A DNA stretch of 64,000 bases from Cohnella caldifontis (GTDB lineage: Bacteria; Bacillota; Bacilli; Paenibacillales; Paenibacillaceae), in contig NZ_JAQZSJ010000003.1 of the NCBI RefSeq assembly GCF_029360585.1, positions 434,001 to 498,000 of the forward strand, written 5' to 3'. Under the pieces are notes generated by a model. That model searched no databases and was not told the DNA's origin. It saw only the letters and a program-made list of their open reading frames with translations. A program made the translations under genes and the position numbers. Below are positions 34,278 to 42,944 of the stretch, in pieces (the stretch's first letter is position 1; the number at the start of each line of letters is the position of its first letter).

Positions 34278-35282
34278 TTGGGTTTTTACACGGATAAAAA
34301 AATCCTAGTAACCGGAGCAACAGGGACCATCGGGAGACACCTCGTCAATCGGTTGCTTCGAGATCGTCCGAAAGTCATTCGGGTCTACTCCCGCGATGAA
34401 TTTAAACAATACGAAATGAGCTTGGATTTGGCGGAGAACGCCAAACAGATGCGATACTTGATCGGCGACGTCCGGGATTTGCAACGTCTCTCCAGGGCGA
34501 TGGAGGATATCGACTACGTCTTCCATTTGGCTGCGATGAAGCACGTCCCATTCTGCGAGTATAATCCTTTCGAAGCCGTTCAGACGAACGTCATAGGGAC
34601 TCAGAACGTGATTCAGGCAGCGATACAGAATACTGTGCAGAAAGTGCTTTTTACCAGCACGGACAAGGCGATTTCCCCAACGAATACATATGGAGCAACC
34701 AAGCTGATGGGGGAAAGGCTGATTTCCGCGGCTGAACATCAGAAGGGTCCTTCACGGACCATCCTATCTTCCGTTCGGTTCGGGAACGTCATGGGCTCGA
34801 GGGGTTCGGTCATTCCGCTGTTCATTCGGCAAATTCGCAGTGGAAAGCGGATTACGATCACCGATCCATCCATGGTCCGATATATGATGACGCCCGGACA
34901 AGCCATAGACTTGATCCTGAAGGCAAATGAACTTGCGCAGGGAGGAGAAGTTTTCGTTCTGAAAATGCCGATCGTTCGTATTACGGACTTGGCGGAAATC
35001 GTCATTGAGGAAACCAAGAAGCGGTACGGAATTCAAGAATCCATCAAAATCGAGACGATCGGCATTCGCCCTGGCGAGAAACGTTACGAGGAATTGATGA
35101 GCGACGAGGAAAAAGTCGATGCCATTGAGACCGATGAGATGTATATTTTGGGCTCGATCTATAATAAAAAAGCCGATTGGGACAAATTCGGTCGTCATTA
35201 TGATGAGAGTTCCGAATACCAAGAGGCGATTGGCAAAGAAGTATTAAGAGACTGGCTGCTCACGGAAAACCTAATTCAATAA
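34278..35282 (+). CDS. PseB-like UDP-GlcNAc 4,6-dehydratase
   Basis: First step to pseudaminic- or related nonulosonic acids: 4,6-dehydration (often with 5-inversion) of UDP-N-acetylglucosamine. Extended SDR fold with NAD-binding GATGTIG at 13-19 and catalytic Tyr138/Lys142 in YGATK; the serine/threonine-rich STDKAI before it is as in PseB/CapE/FlaA1. C-terminal IGIRPGEKRYEELMS is diagnostic of this subgroup. TTG 34278 is seven bases after AGAGAGG. 334 residues. The matching aminotransferase is 23 kb downstream at the end of the island. Confidence 0.87.
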   Translation: MGFYTDKKILVTGATGTIGRHLVNRLLRDRPKVIRVYSRDEFKQYEMSLDLAENAKQMRYLIGDVRDLQRLSRAMEDIDYVFHLAAMKHVPFCEYNPFEAVQTNVIGTQNVIQAAIQNTVQKVLFTSTDKAISPTNTYGATKLMGERLISAAEHQKGPSRTILSSVRFGNVMGSRGSVIPLFIRQIRSGKRITITDPSMVRYMMTPGQAIDLILKANELAQGGEVFVLKMPIVRITDLAEIVIEETKKRYGIQESIKIETIGIRPGEKRYEELMSDEEKVDAIETDEMYILGSIYNKKADWDKFGRHYDESSEYQEAIGKEVLRDWLLTENLIQ

Positions 35283-35319
35283 CTAATCGATACCGGTTAT
35301 CGCGAACGGGGGAGTCCAT

Positions 35320-36669
35320 TTGATTGTCAGGTACATCAAGAGCGCATGCGTGGTTGTAGAACACGATAACACGAAGGTTCTATGCGACCCCTGGCTTACG
35401 GATGGAATCTATTATGGCAGCTGGTATCACTATCCTCCGTTAAAGTTTCAAGCGGAAGATTTTCGGGATGTCGATTACATCTATATTTCGCACATCCATC
35501 CGGACCATCTGGACACGGCAACGTTAAAGCGATTACCCAAGCATATTCCGGTATTGATAGCCAGCTTTAACGAAAAGTTCGTTAGGTCGATCATAAAGGA
35601 ATGCGGCTTTGAGCACGTTGTGGAGATAAACGCGGGGGAAACATTCCGGCTTTCGGAAGATTTCCAAATGGAGATCCTGGGGGCGGATTTCTGCGATCCT
35701 TCCATATGCGGCAAATCATTCGGATGTACGCTTCAAACGCATAGGTCGACTTCGCTTGTCGATACCCTCGCGGTCTTCCATGCCGGCGGAAAAACGGTTG
35801 TCAACGCCAACGACTGCGCATATCCCGTCACCCTTTCCGCGTGCGATTACATTGTTCAAAAGTATAATACGGTCGACATGCTGCTCACCGGATATGCAGG
35901 AGCGGGACCGTATCCGCAATGCTATGTGTACCAGGACGAAACGGAATATTTACGAAGAGCCGAGAACAAGAAAAATCAGTTTTTAGAACAATGCGTGAAT
36001 TACGCGGATCACCTAAAACCGAAATACTTTCTCCCTTTCGCAGGACAGTATACCCTTGGGGGCAAACTTGCGGAACTGAACGCATACCGCGGCGTTCCGG
36101 AGTTGGAAGAATTGGATGCCCTCCTCTTGCCCAAGCTGCGAAGCCGGGGATTGTTCAGCCGAATGGTTTTGCTGAATTCCGGCGAGAGTTTCGACGTAGA
36201 GGCGGAGATATCTTCTGCACCATATACCCCAATTAATCTCGTCGAAAAGGAAAAATACATTCGAGAAGTGCTTAGCTTGAAACGGTTTTCGTATGAAGAA
36301 GACCCTGTGCCATCTGAGAATGAATTATTGGACATGCTCCGATCCGCACAAGCGGCAATGATTGATCGTCTGAAGAAAAGGGATATTCAACCGTGGTTGC
36401 ATAACTGGAATGTCTATATTTCGGCTGGTGAAAGCGAAAAAATGTTTCGAATTCCTCTGAATCAACTAGGAGTCGAAACGGTAGGCTTGGAAGAGATACA
36501 ATCTCCATTTTTAAAAGTACATATTGATCCACGGTTGCTTCGAAGGATATTGGAACGGAAGGCTCATATCAACAACGCGGAAATCGGCTCTCATTTGCGA
36601 TATGAAAGGGATCCGGACGAATATGATCGCGCGTTGTTCGTTTGTTTGTATTATTTGCATTTGAGTTGA
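35320..36669 (+). CDS. Metallo-beta-lactamase-fold protein, UlaG/CMAH-like
   Basis: Probably a metal-dependent hydrolase or oxidoreductase acting on a sugar nucleotide. HIHPDHLD at 58-65 is the metal motif; DPWLTDGIYYGSW near residue 22-34 and NANDCAYP near 165 recall the UlaG-like group that also includes the MBL part of CMP-N-acetylneuraminate hydroxylase. There is no Rieske cluster in this protein. The last 200 residues are a separate mixed domain I do not know. Lies between PseB-like and heptose genes, so a nonulosonic-acid substrate is suggested by place only. TTG start after GGGGGAG. 449 residues. Confidence 0.65.
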   Translation: MIVRYIKSACVVVEHDNTKVLCDPWLTDGIYYGSWYHYPPLKFQAEDFRDVDYIYISHIHPDHLDTATLKRLPKHIPVLIASFNEKFVRSIIKECGFEHVVEINAGETFRLSEDFQMEILGADFCDPSICGKSFGCTLQTHRSTSLVDTLAVFHAGGKTVVNANDCAYPVTLSACDYIVQKYNTVDMLLTGYAGAGPYPQCYVYQDETEYLRRAENKKNQFLEQCVNYADHLKPKYFLPFAGQYTLGGKLAELNAYRGVPELEELDALLLPKLRSRGLFSRMVLLNSGESFDVEAEISSAPYTPINLVEKEKYIREVLSLKRFSYEEDPVPSENELLDMLRSAQAAMIDRLKKRDIQPWLHNWNVYISAGESEKMFRIPLNQLGVETVGLEEIQSPFLKVHIDPRLLRRILERKAHINNAEIGSHLRYERDPDEYDRALFVCLYYLHLS

Positions 36670-36722
36670 ACGTATAGAGTTGCTACTCACTATTAATTAT
36701 TTTTTTGTATAGGAGGTTGTTT

Positions 36723-37649
36723 ATGAAGATACTCGTAACTGGCGGAGCTGGGTTTATTGCCTCCAATATTGTAGACCGTTTAGTCACGGAAGGCCATGAA
36801 GTGGCAGTCGTGGACAACTTGTCTACGGGTTCAATGAAAAATTTAAATTCCGATGCAATGTTTTTCAAAGGGGACATTCGGGATTTTAGTTTTCTTAAAG
36901 AAGTTTTTGCTGAATTTCGCCCAGACATCGTTAATCATCATGCAGCACAAATGGATGTAAGAGTTTCTACAAGAGAACCAAGGTTGGATGCGGAGATTAA
37001 TATTCTCGGATCCATTAATTTAATACTCTTATCTGTACAATATACGATTCAAAAGTTTGTTTATATTTCAACTGGAGGGGCAGTGTACGGCGAACCCTTA
37101 TATTTGCCAGTGAGAGAAGATCACCCTATTAATCCGCTATCCCAATATGGGATCTCTAAGCATACGGTTGAACATTACCTATATCTCTACTCACTCAACT
37201 ACAATTTACAGTATGCCGTATTACGATATCCCAACGTTTATGGTCCTAGACAAAATCCACATGGTGAAGCAGGCGTAATTGCCATCTTTGGATCCAAGAT
37301 GCTTATGGGCGAACAGCCTGTCATTTTTGGCGATGGGCAACAAACGAGAGATTACGTATACATCAGTGATATTGTGGAAGCAAATATGAAAGCAATGTTT
37401 CAAAAAGCACTTGGAATTTATAATATCGGTTCTGGAATCGGAACATCAGTCCTTCAATTACATAAGATTATTTCATACATACTGAAACAGAACAGACAAC
37501 CAATTTTCGGTGAGCGGCGTATCGGCGAGATTCAAAATATTTGTCTTGATGCCAATCGAGCGAATGAGGATCTTGAGTGGTCTCCAAAAATTTCAATTCA
37601 AGAGGGGATAGAACTGACAATGCATTGGATTAAGGAGCAAATGAAGTGA
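36723..37649 (+). CDS. NAD-dependent sugar-nucleotide epimerase/dehydratase
   Basis: Extended SDR enzyme of the GalE/RfbB group; 308 residues. GGAGFIASNIVDRL at the N-terminus binds NAD, STGGAVYGEP and YGISKHTVEHY (Tyr-x3-Lys) form the active site, and RYPNVYGPRQNPHGEAGVIAIF is a UDP-glucose 4-epimerase-like block. ATG 36723 after AGGAGG. Marks the start of the AT-rich segment. The next gene overlaps its end by four bases, which suggests it serves the heptose or a related nucleotide sugar. Confidence 0.85.
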   Translation: MKILVTGGAGFIASNIVDRLVTEGHEVAVVDNLSTGSMKNLNSDAMFFKGDIRDFSFLKEVFAEFRPDIVNHHAAQMDVRVSTREPRLDAEINILGSINLILLSVQYTIQKFVYISTGGAVYGEPLYLPVREDHPINPLSQYGISKHTVEHYLYLYSLNYNLQYAVLRYPNVYGPRQNPHGEAGVIAIFGSKMLMGEQPVIFGDGQQTRDYVYISDIVEANMKAMFQKALGIYNIGSGIGTSVLQLHKIISYILKQNRQPIFGERRIGEIQNICLDANRANEDLEWSPKISIQEGIELTMHWIKEQMK

Positions 37650-38353
37650 AAGCTGTTCTGATGGCTGCAGGATTAGGCACCCGGTTGAGGCCGGTTACAA
37701 ATCGTATACCCAAGTGTATGGTTCCAATTAAGGGGATACCGTTACTAAATTGGTGGTTGAATCACTTGGAAAATCATGGGGTTACAGATGCGCTGATCAA
37801 TTTGCATTACCTGCCCGAAGTTGTGATTTCCTTTGTCAGAGAGTATAAGGGGAATATCAAAATTTCATTGGTGCATGAGCCGAAACTTTTGGGAAGTCAG
37901 GGTACCTTGTATGCCAATAGGGAGTTTTTAAAAGGGTCAGATCACTTTTTGGTTATTTATGCGGATAACTTGACCGATCTGAATCTTACAGCTTTCATGA
38001 AGGATCATTTTCAACATCCCGAGATAGTAGGATCGATGGCGTTATTTCATGCCTCTGATCCCTCGAGGTGCGGAATCGTGAAATTAGATGACCGACAAAT
38101 CGTCTCACAATTTGAAGAAAAACCTGCATTTCCGAAAAGTGACCTAGCTAATGCGGGGGTTTACATTTTTAACCACAGGGTTTGGGAGTGGGTACAATCC
38201 GAAGTGCCTTCCGATATTGGATTTCACTTAATGCCTAAATTAATAGGTAAGATATTTGGGTATATTCATACCGGTTTTTTTATGGATATTGGAACGACGC
38301 AATCCTACCAGGAAGCGATAGAGAAATGGCCGTACGAGGGAGGAAAAATATGA
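37646..38353 (+). CDS. hddC: Sugar nucleotidyltransferase, HddC-like
   Basis: Likely joins D-glycero-alpha-D-manno-heptose-1-phosphate to GTP, giving GDP-heptose. 235 residues of the GT-A nucleotidyltransferase fold: MAAGLGTRLRPVTNRIPKCMVP at the start, YADNLTDLNL in the middle, FEEKP for sugar-phosphate contact. Alone it would read as a generic nucleotidyltransferase; the heptose call comes from the kinase, phosphatase and isomerase genes within 4 kb. GTG start overlapping the previous stop. Confidence 0.75.
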   Translation: MKAVLMAAGLGTRLRPVTNRIPKCMVPIKGIPLLNWWLNHLENHGVTDALINLHYLPEVVISFVREYKGNIKISLVHEPKLLGSQGTLYANREFLKGSDHFLVIYADNLTDLNLTAFMKDHFQHPEIVGSMALFHASDPSRCGIVKLDDRQIVSQFEEKPAFPKSDLANAGVYIFNHRVWEWVQSEVPSDIGFHLMPKLIGKIFGYIHTGFFMDIGTTQSYQEAIEKWPYEGGKI

Positions 38354-39492
38354 ATGAGATATTCGGCGGTAAAGAAATCGTAATCTTTGGGACCGGTTTC
38401 TTAGCCAAAAAAATAACCGGCATTATTTTGTTTCTAGATGGTAAGATTTCCGGATATATCGATAATAACTCTGCAAAGTGGGGTTCAGAGTTCTTCGGCC
38501 AGATAGTTAGTAGCCCCGACTCTATCGTTGAAAATAATATTAAGAATAAAATTATTATTGTGGGCAGTTCATTTTATTCAGACATTTCCGGTCAATTAAT
38601 ATCGATGGGTCTAATTGAAAATTCAGATTTTTTTGGCGAAGAAGCTTTCTTCGATCGGATTTACGATTATCATGCACAAAAAGAAGAGTTGAAAGAGAAA
38701 ATAACTCCCGCAATACAAAAAGAAAGTCGTTATATCCGACCTCAAGACATACATGCAGAAATGGGAGGGACGGATGAGGTCCTTGACCAACGTTTAACGG
38801 ATGTAATCGATTTAATTTCTGATTTTGAATTGAACTCTTTGAACAATTTCTTAGACATAGGTATGGGAAGAGGGCAACTCGCAAAGTGGCTTGCAAACAA
38901 AGGAAAAAAGGTTACCGGGACTGGGATTCATATAGATTCTTATCAAGTTGAAGTTGATAATTTCAAAACGGAATTTGGGATCGACGTAGTGGAATGTTCG
39001 GTTGAAAGCATGCCTTTTGGAGAAGCGTCATTCGATGCCGTTATCATGAGCCATATCCTGGAGCATTGCCCGAACGTTGGATTGGCATTGCAAGAAGTGC
39101 GTCGGGTTTTAAAAGATGACGGTGTCCTATTCTTATTTGTACCTCCTCCGGAACAAATCGTATGTTCAGGGCACGTTTCGGTAGGGTGGAATGTGGGACA
39201 ACTGATTTATGTCTTGTTATTGAATGGATTCGATGTAAAAACCGGAAGTTTTGCGCGTTATAACTATAATGTTTGTGCCATCGTAAAAAAACGACTAACA
39301 CCAATTCCTCCATTAAGAGGAGACTATGGAGATCTGCACATTTTAAACCAGCATGACTTGCTGCCGCTCCCGATCGTTACGCCTAACGGGATCAATAATT
39401 CCTTTTGGGGCGATATAGAATCGATTAACTGGCCAGGAATAAGATTTAACCAAAAGATACGTTATTTAAGAGGATATATCCCTGGCCAATAG
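38350..39492 (+). CDS. SAM-dependent methyltransferase with N-terminal Rossmann-like domain
   Basis: Two parts. Residues 1-100 are a small Rossmann-like domain (EIVIFGTGFLAKK, GYIDNNSAKWGS, DISGQLISMGLI) that also ends two glycosyltransferases of this cluster. Residues about 130-300 are a class I methyltransferase: LDIGMGRGQLAKWL for SAM, then MSHILEHCPNVGLALQEVRRVLKDDG. Probably methylates a sugar or glycan. ATG 38350 overlaps the preceding gene. 380 residues. Confidence 0.8.
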   Translation: MNEIFGGKEIVIFGTGFLAKKITGIILFLDGKISGYIDNNSAKWGSEFFGQIVSSPDSIVENNIKNKIIIVGSSFYSDISGQLISMGLIENSDFFGEEAFFDRIYDYHAQKEELKEKITPAIQKESRYIRPQDIHAEMGGTDEVLDQRLTDVIDLISDFELNSLNNFLDIGMGRGQLAKWLANKGKKVTGTGIHIDSYQVEVDNFKTEFGIDVVECSVESMPFGEASFDAVIMSHILEHCPNVGLALQEVRRVLKDDGVLFLFVPPPEQIVCSGHVSVGWNVGQLIYVLLLNGFDVKTGSFARYNYNVCAIVKKRLTPIPPLRGDYGDLHILNQHDLLPLPIVTPNGINNSFWGDIESINWPGIRFNQKIRYLRGYIPGQ

Positions 39493-39524
39493 TTTGCTAA
39501 TTTTTTCAATCTAGGAGTGTTTCT

Positions 39525-40496
39525 ATGATCATAAGCAAGACACCTTTGCGCATTAGTTTTGTCGGTGGTGGTACAGACCTTGAGGCTTTTTACGGGAAGC
39601 ATGGGGGGGCAGTTGTCAGTACAGCTATTGATAAATACATTTATGTAATCATCAAAAAACGATTTGACCGTAAAATAAGGGTTGCATATACAAGAACCGA
39701 GATAGTAGACTCCGTTGATGAAATCGAACACGATTTGGTGAGGGAAGCTTTAAGACTTACGGGGATTACCCACGGCGTAGAAATCGTGACATTGGCTGAT
39801 ATACCGTCGGAAGGAACCGGGTTAGGTTCATCGAGTTCTTTAACCGTAGGACTATTGAATGCTTTTTATACTTTTCAGGGACTTTCGGTAGGTGTGCATG
39901 AACTCGCAGAGCAGGCGTGTCATATTGAGATAGATATATTAGGAAAACCAATTGGTAAACAGGATCAATTCATAGCTGCTTACGGCGGTATCCGCTACTT
40001 TCAGTTTCACACCAACGGAAAAACCGAGACGCAACTTATTCGGATGGGTGACGCGGATAAAGAAAAACTACAGAATTGCCTGTTGCTTTTTTATACGGGA
40101 ATTACAAGATCGTCCTCTACCATATTGAGCGAACAGAAAGACAAGTCAATTCAGAACACGGTTCACCTGCTTGCGATGCGAGATCAATGCGCAATGTTAA
40201 TGCGGGAATTTAATGAGGGAAATATTCAGCGGTTAGGTGAATATCTGCGTAACGGTTGGGAACTTAAGAAGAAATTAGCCAACGGAATTACGACTTCTGA
40301 GGTCGAGAAATATTATGAAAGAGCGTGTGAAGCAGGGGCTGTAGGAGGTAAAATAGCGGGTGCAGGTGGAGGAGGCTTTCTCCTATTATATGTTCCCATT
40401 GAATCTCAGGAGAAGTTACGGGAAACTATACCACTTCAGGAAATGCAGTTTAATTTTGAGAAATACGGGTCAAGGATAGTATTTAATATTGAATAG
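39525..40496 (+). CDS. hddA: GHMP kinase, D-glycero-alpha-D-manno-heptose-7-phosphate kinase-like
   Basis: Phosphorylates heptose-7-phosphate at C1 in the GDP-heptose path. 323 residues with the GHMP ATP loop EGTGLGSSSSLTVGLLNA, N-terminal SKTPLRISFVGGGTDL (HddA-type) and C-terminal GKIAGAGGGGFLLLY. Clear ribosome site TAGGAG. Neighbours GmhB and GmhA complete the path. Confidence 0.88.
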   Translation: MIISKTPLRISFVGGGTDLEAFYGKHGGAVVSTAIDKYIYVIIKKRFDRKIRVAYTRTEIVDSVDEIEHDLVREALRLTGITHGVEIVTLADIPSEGTGLGSSSSLTVGLLNAFYTFQGLSVGVHELAEQACHIEIDILGKPIGKQDQFIAAYGGIRYFQFHTNGKTETQLIRMGDADKEKLQNCLLLFYTGITRSSSTILSEQKDKSIQNTVHLLAMRDQCAMLMREFNEGNIQRLGEYLRNGWELKKKLANGITTSEVEKYYERACEAGAVGGKIAGAGGGGFLLLYVPIESQEKLRETIPLQEMQFNFEKYGSRIVFNIE

Positions 40497-40509
40497 ACGG
40501 AGCGGAATA

Positions 40510-41043
40510 ATGCCTTCAATATTTCTTGACCGAGATGGTGTGATAAACAAAAAAATCGATGGCGGATATGTAACCACCTGGAAAGAATTCGAGTGGTTGC
40601 CAGGCTCAATTGACGCGATTAAGTTGCTATCTGATCAAGGGTGGGGAATTTATGTAGCAACCAATCAAGCCTGTGTTGGAAAGGGTATTTTAAAGCAGGA
40701 TGATTTGGAATACATACATACTTTGATGATACGAGAATTGGCCAAAAATGGAGCCAAAATCAAAAAAGTTTACTTTTGTCCACATACAATCGAGACAAGG
40801 TGCCGATGCCGCAAACCTAACCCGGGGATGCTTTTCACTGCTGCTGAAGAGAATGGCTTGTCTCTAAGTAATAGTTACTTTATTGGTGATTCCATTACGG
40901 ATATGCAGGCTGCGAATGCTGCTGGAATGTACGGGATCTTAATCAATGATGCTGAGCAAATGTTGAATCGTAAATGTTACCATAAAGCCAGAAATTTAAT
41001 GGAGGCTGCAAACTATATTCTGAAAAGGGCGGGGTCGTGTTGA
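40510..41043 (+). CDS. gmhB: D-glycero-D-manno-heptose-1,7-bisphosphate phosphatase GmhB-like
   Basis: HAD-IIIA phosphatase that removes the C7 phosphate. FLDRDGVIN holds the nucleophile Asp7 and acid/base Asp9; TNQACVGKG and GDSITDMQAANAAG are the later HAD motifs; CPHTIETRCRCRKPNPG is the zinc loop specific to GmhB. I start at ATG 40510, which has GGAG nearby; the TTG 40489 extension lies inside hddA. 177 residues. Confidence 0.88.
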   Translation: MPSIFLDRDGVINKKIDGGYVTTWKEFEWLPGSIDAIKLLSDQGWGIYVATNQACVGKGILKQDDLEYIHTLMIRELAKNGAKIKKVYFCPHTIETRCRCRKPNPGMLFTAAEENGLSLSNSYFIGDSITDMQAANAAGMYGILINDAEQMLNRKCYHKARNLMEAANYILKRAGSC

Positions 41044-41642
41044 AATATTACTTTGATGAAGTATACAAGGCATTAAAAACGATTGATACTACACAAACGG
41101 ATAAATTGGTTTACGGTCTTGTTAATACATGGAAATATGGTCACACTGTCTTCGTTATAGGCAATGGAGGGAGTGCGGCTACGGCCTCTCATCTGGCATG
41201 CGATGTAAGTAAATTGACAATTGTAGAGGGAACGCCAAGATTCAAAATTCTTGCTCTAACGGATAATATGCCCATTATCACTGCATGGGCGAATGACACC
41301 TCATATTCCAATGTATTTGTCCAGCAATTGATCCCATTTATAACGGACAAGGATTTTGTCTTAGGAATATCAGGGAGTGGTAACTCCAAAAACGTATTAA
41401 ATGCATTTGAATATGCAAAATCCATTGGAGCGAAAACTGCATGCCTTTCCGGGTTTGAGGGGGGCCTAGCTAAGAGCGTTGTTGACGTATCGGTTGTAAC
41501 TTACAGCGATAACATGCAGGTAATTGAAGATTGCCATTCTATATTATGTCACGCAATTTCTTTAAAGATTCTTAGAATTGCAGAAAGATTTGCAACAACC
41601 GGAAAATGGATATCAGATGAAGAGGTTCAGTTAAGAGTTTAA
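41037..41642 (+). CDS. gmhA: Sedoheptulose-7-phosphate isomerase GmhA-like
   Basis: SIS-domain isomerase for the first step, sedoheptulose-7-phosphate to D-glycero-D-manno-heptose-7-phosphate. 201 residues with GNGGSAATASHLACDVSK and GISGSGNSKNVLNAFEYAKSIGAKTACLSG, the sugar-phosphate binding loops. GTG 41037 or TTG 41040; both fit AAAAGGGCGGGG. Overlaps gmhB by seven bases. Confidence 0.9.
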   Translation: MLKYYFDEVYKALKTIDTTQTDKLVYGLVNTWKYGHTVFVIGNGGSAATASHLACDVSKLTIVEGTPRFKILALTDNMPIITAWANDTSYSNVFVQQLIPFITDKDFVLGISGSGNSKNVLNAFEYAKSIGAKTACLSGFEGGLAKSVVDVSVVTYSDNMQVIEDCHSILCHAISLKILRIAERFATTGKWISDEEVQLRV

Positions 41643-41659
41643 TTTCTGGAGGATTTATC

Positions 41660-42937
41660 GTGGATAATCCTGTCGTTTCAGTCATCATGCCTGTTTTTAA
41701 CGGAGAGAAGTTTTTAAAAGAAGCGATTGACAGCATTCTTTCCCAAACGTTTACCGATTTCGAACTGATTATTATTGACGATGGATCGACGGACCATTCC
41801 AGAGATATCGTTCTCGCTTACGAGGATGTCAGAATACGCTATGAGAGAAACGATCAGAATCGCCGGATTGTTTATACACTGAACAAAGGGTTAAATCTTG
41901 CAAGAGGAATGTATGTTGCGAGAATGGATGCGGACGATATTTGTTTGCCTGAACGCTTAGAAAAGCAGGTCCACTTCTTAGATTGTAATTCCGAAATTGG
42001 GCTAGTTGGATCATGGATTGAAGTGATAGGCCGTACGACTGGAATTGTTAGATACCCTCTTGAACATAACGAGATAGTCTCCCACCTGTTTTTTTATAAT
42101 TGTTTCGCACATCCTAGCGTGATGTTTAGGAGAGAACTTTTTTTAGCGAACAACCTCTTATATTCCAATCAATTAATTGAAGCCGAAGATTATGAGCTGT
42201 GGGTAAGGTCATCAAAACATCTTAGGATGGCTAATCTAGGGGAACCGTACCTGCGTTATAGAATGCACGATGAACAAGGGACAATTATCAATCAAGAAAG
42301 GGTTTCGAATTTTACAGATTATACAAGACAAGTACAATTAAGGACTCTAGGTATTGCCTTAAATAACGAAACTAGCAAACTTCATCGGTTGGTCTGCAAC
42401 GGGATTTATCAATGCTATTATCATCCCGATGCTGTTTTTACCGAGAAGGACGAGCAACAAATAGAATGGGTAGACATTCTGATGGAACGTAATGAGGCGT
42501 TAAGAATCATTCCGAAAGAAACCTTTAATCAATTAATTATGCCATTTAGGCGGATTATCGCAACCAATATTCAAGTGATGAAAACAATCAAAGAGATATC
42601 CGCTTCTAGACCTATATTTTTATGGGGAACAGGTGGAGAAGGTTTAGAAGTGTTTCGCTTAATAGAAGAAGAGCGAGTTGAGGTTAGCGGTTTTATTGAT
42701 AATGATCATCGAAAATGGAATTCCGTGGTAAATGGAAAACCGGTGGTTGGACCAAACGTTGTGCATTCCATACAATCACCCTTTATTATTATATGTTCCA
42801 TGTTCAGAAATGATATTTCCGAGCAGCTCATATCGGAAGGTTTTATTGAGGGAACCGACTTTATGAAAAAAATGTTGTTGTCTCCCGGAGAAACTTCAAG
42901 TCCAGAATGGGTGATCTCAAAAGCAAAAGAAGGGTGA
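41660..42937 (+). CDS. GT2 glycosyltransferase with C-terminal Rossmann-like domain
   Basis: Cytoplasmic GT-A glycosyltransferase. N-terminal 230 residues: VIMPVFNGEKFLKEAIDSIL, LIIIDDGSTDHSRDI, and the metal motif RMDADD near residue 93. After a helical spacer, residues about 315-405 form the same small Rossmann-like domain as in the methyltransferase at 38350 (FLWGTGGEGLEV, GFIDNDHRKWNS, DISEQLISEGFIEGTDF). GTG start after CTGGAGGA. 425 residues. Donor and acceptor unknown. Confidence 0.85.
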   Translation: MDNPVVSVIMPVFNGEKFLKEAIDSILSQTFTDFELIIIDDGSTDHSRDIVLAYEDVRIRYERNDQNRRIVYTLNKGLNLARGMYVARMDADDICLPERLEKQVHFLDCNSEIGLVGSWIEVIGRTTGIVRYPLEHNEIVSHLFFYNCFAHPSVMFRRELFLANNLLYSNQLIEAEDYELWVRSSKHLRMANLGEPYLRYRMHDEQGTIINQERVSNFTDYTRQVQLRTLGIALNNETSKLHRLVCNGIYQCYYHPDAVFTEKDEQQIEWVDILMERNEALRIIPKETFNQLIMPFRRIIATNIQVMKTIKEISASRPIFLWGTGGEGLEVFRLIEEERVEVSGFIDNDHRKWNSVVNGKPVVGPNVVHSIQSPFIIICSMFRNDISEQLISEGFIEGTDFMKKMLLSPGETSSPEWVISKAKEG

Positions 42938-42944
42938 GAGGCTT

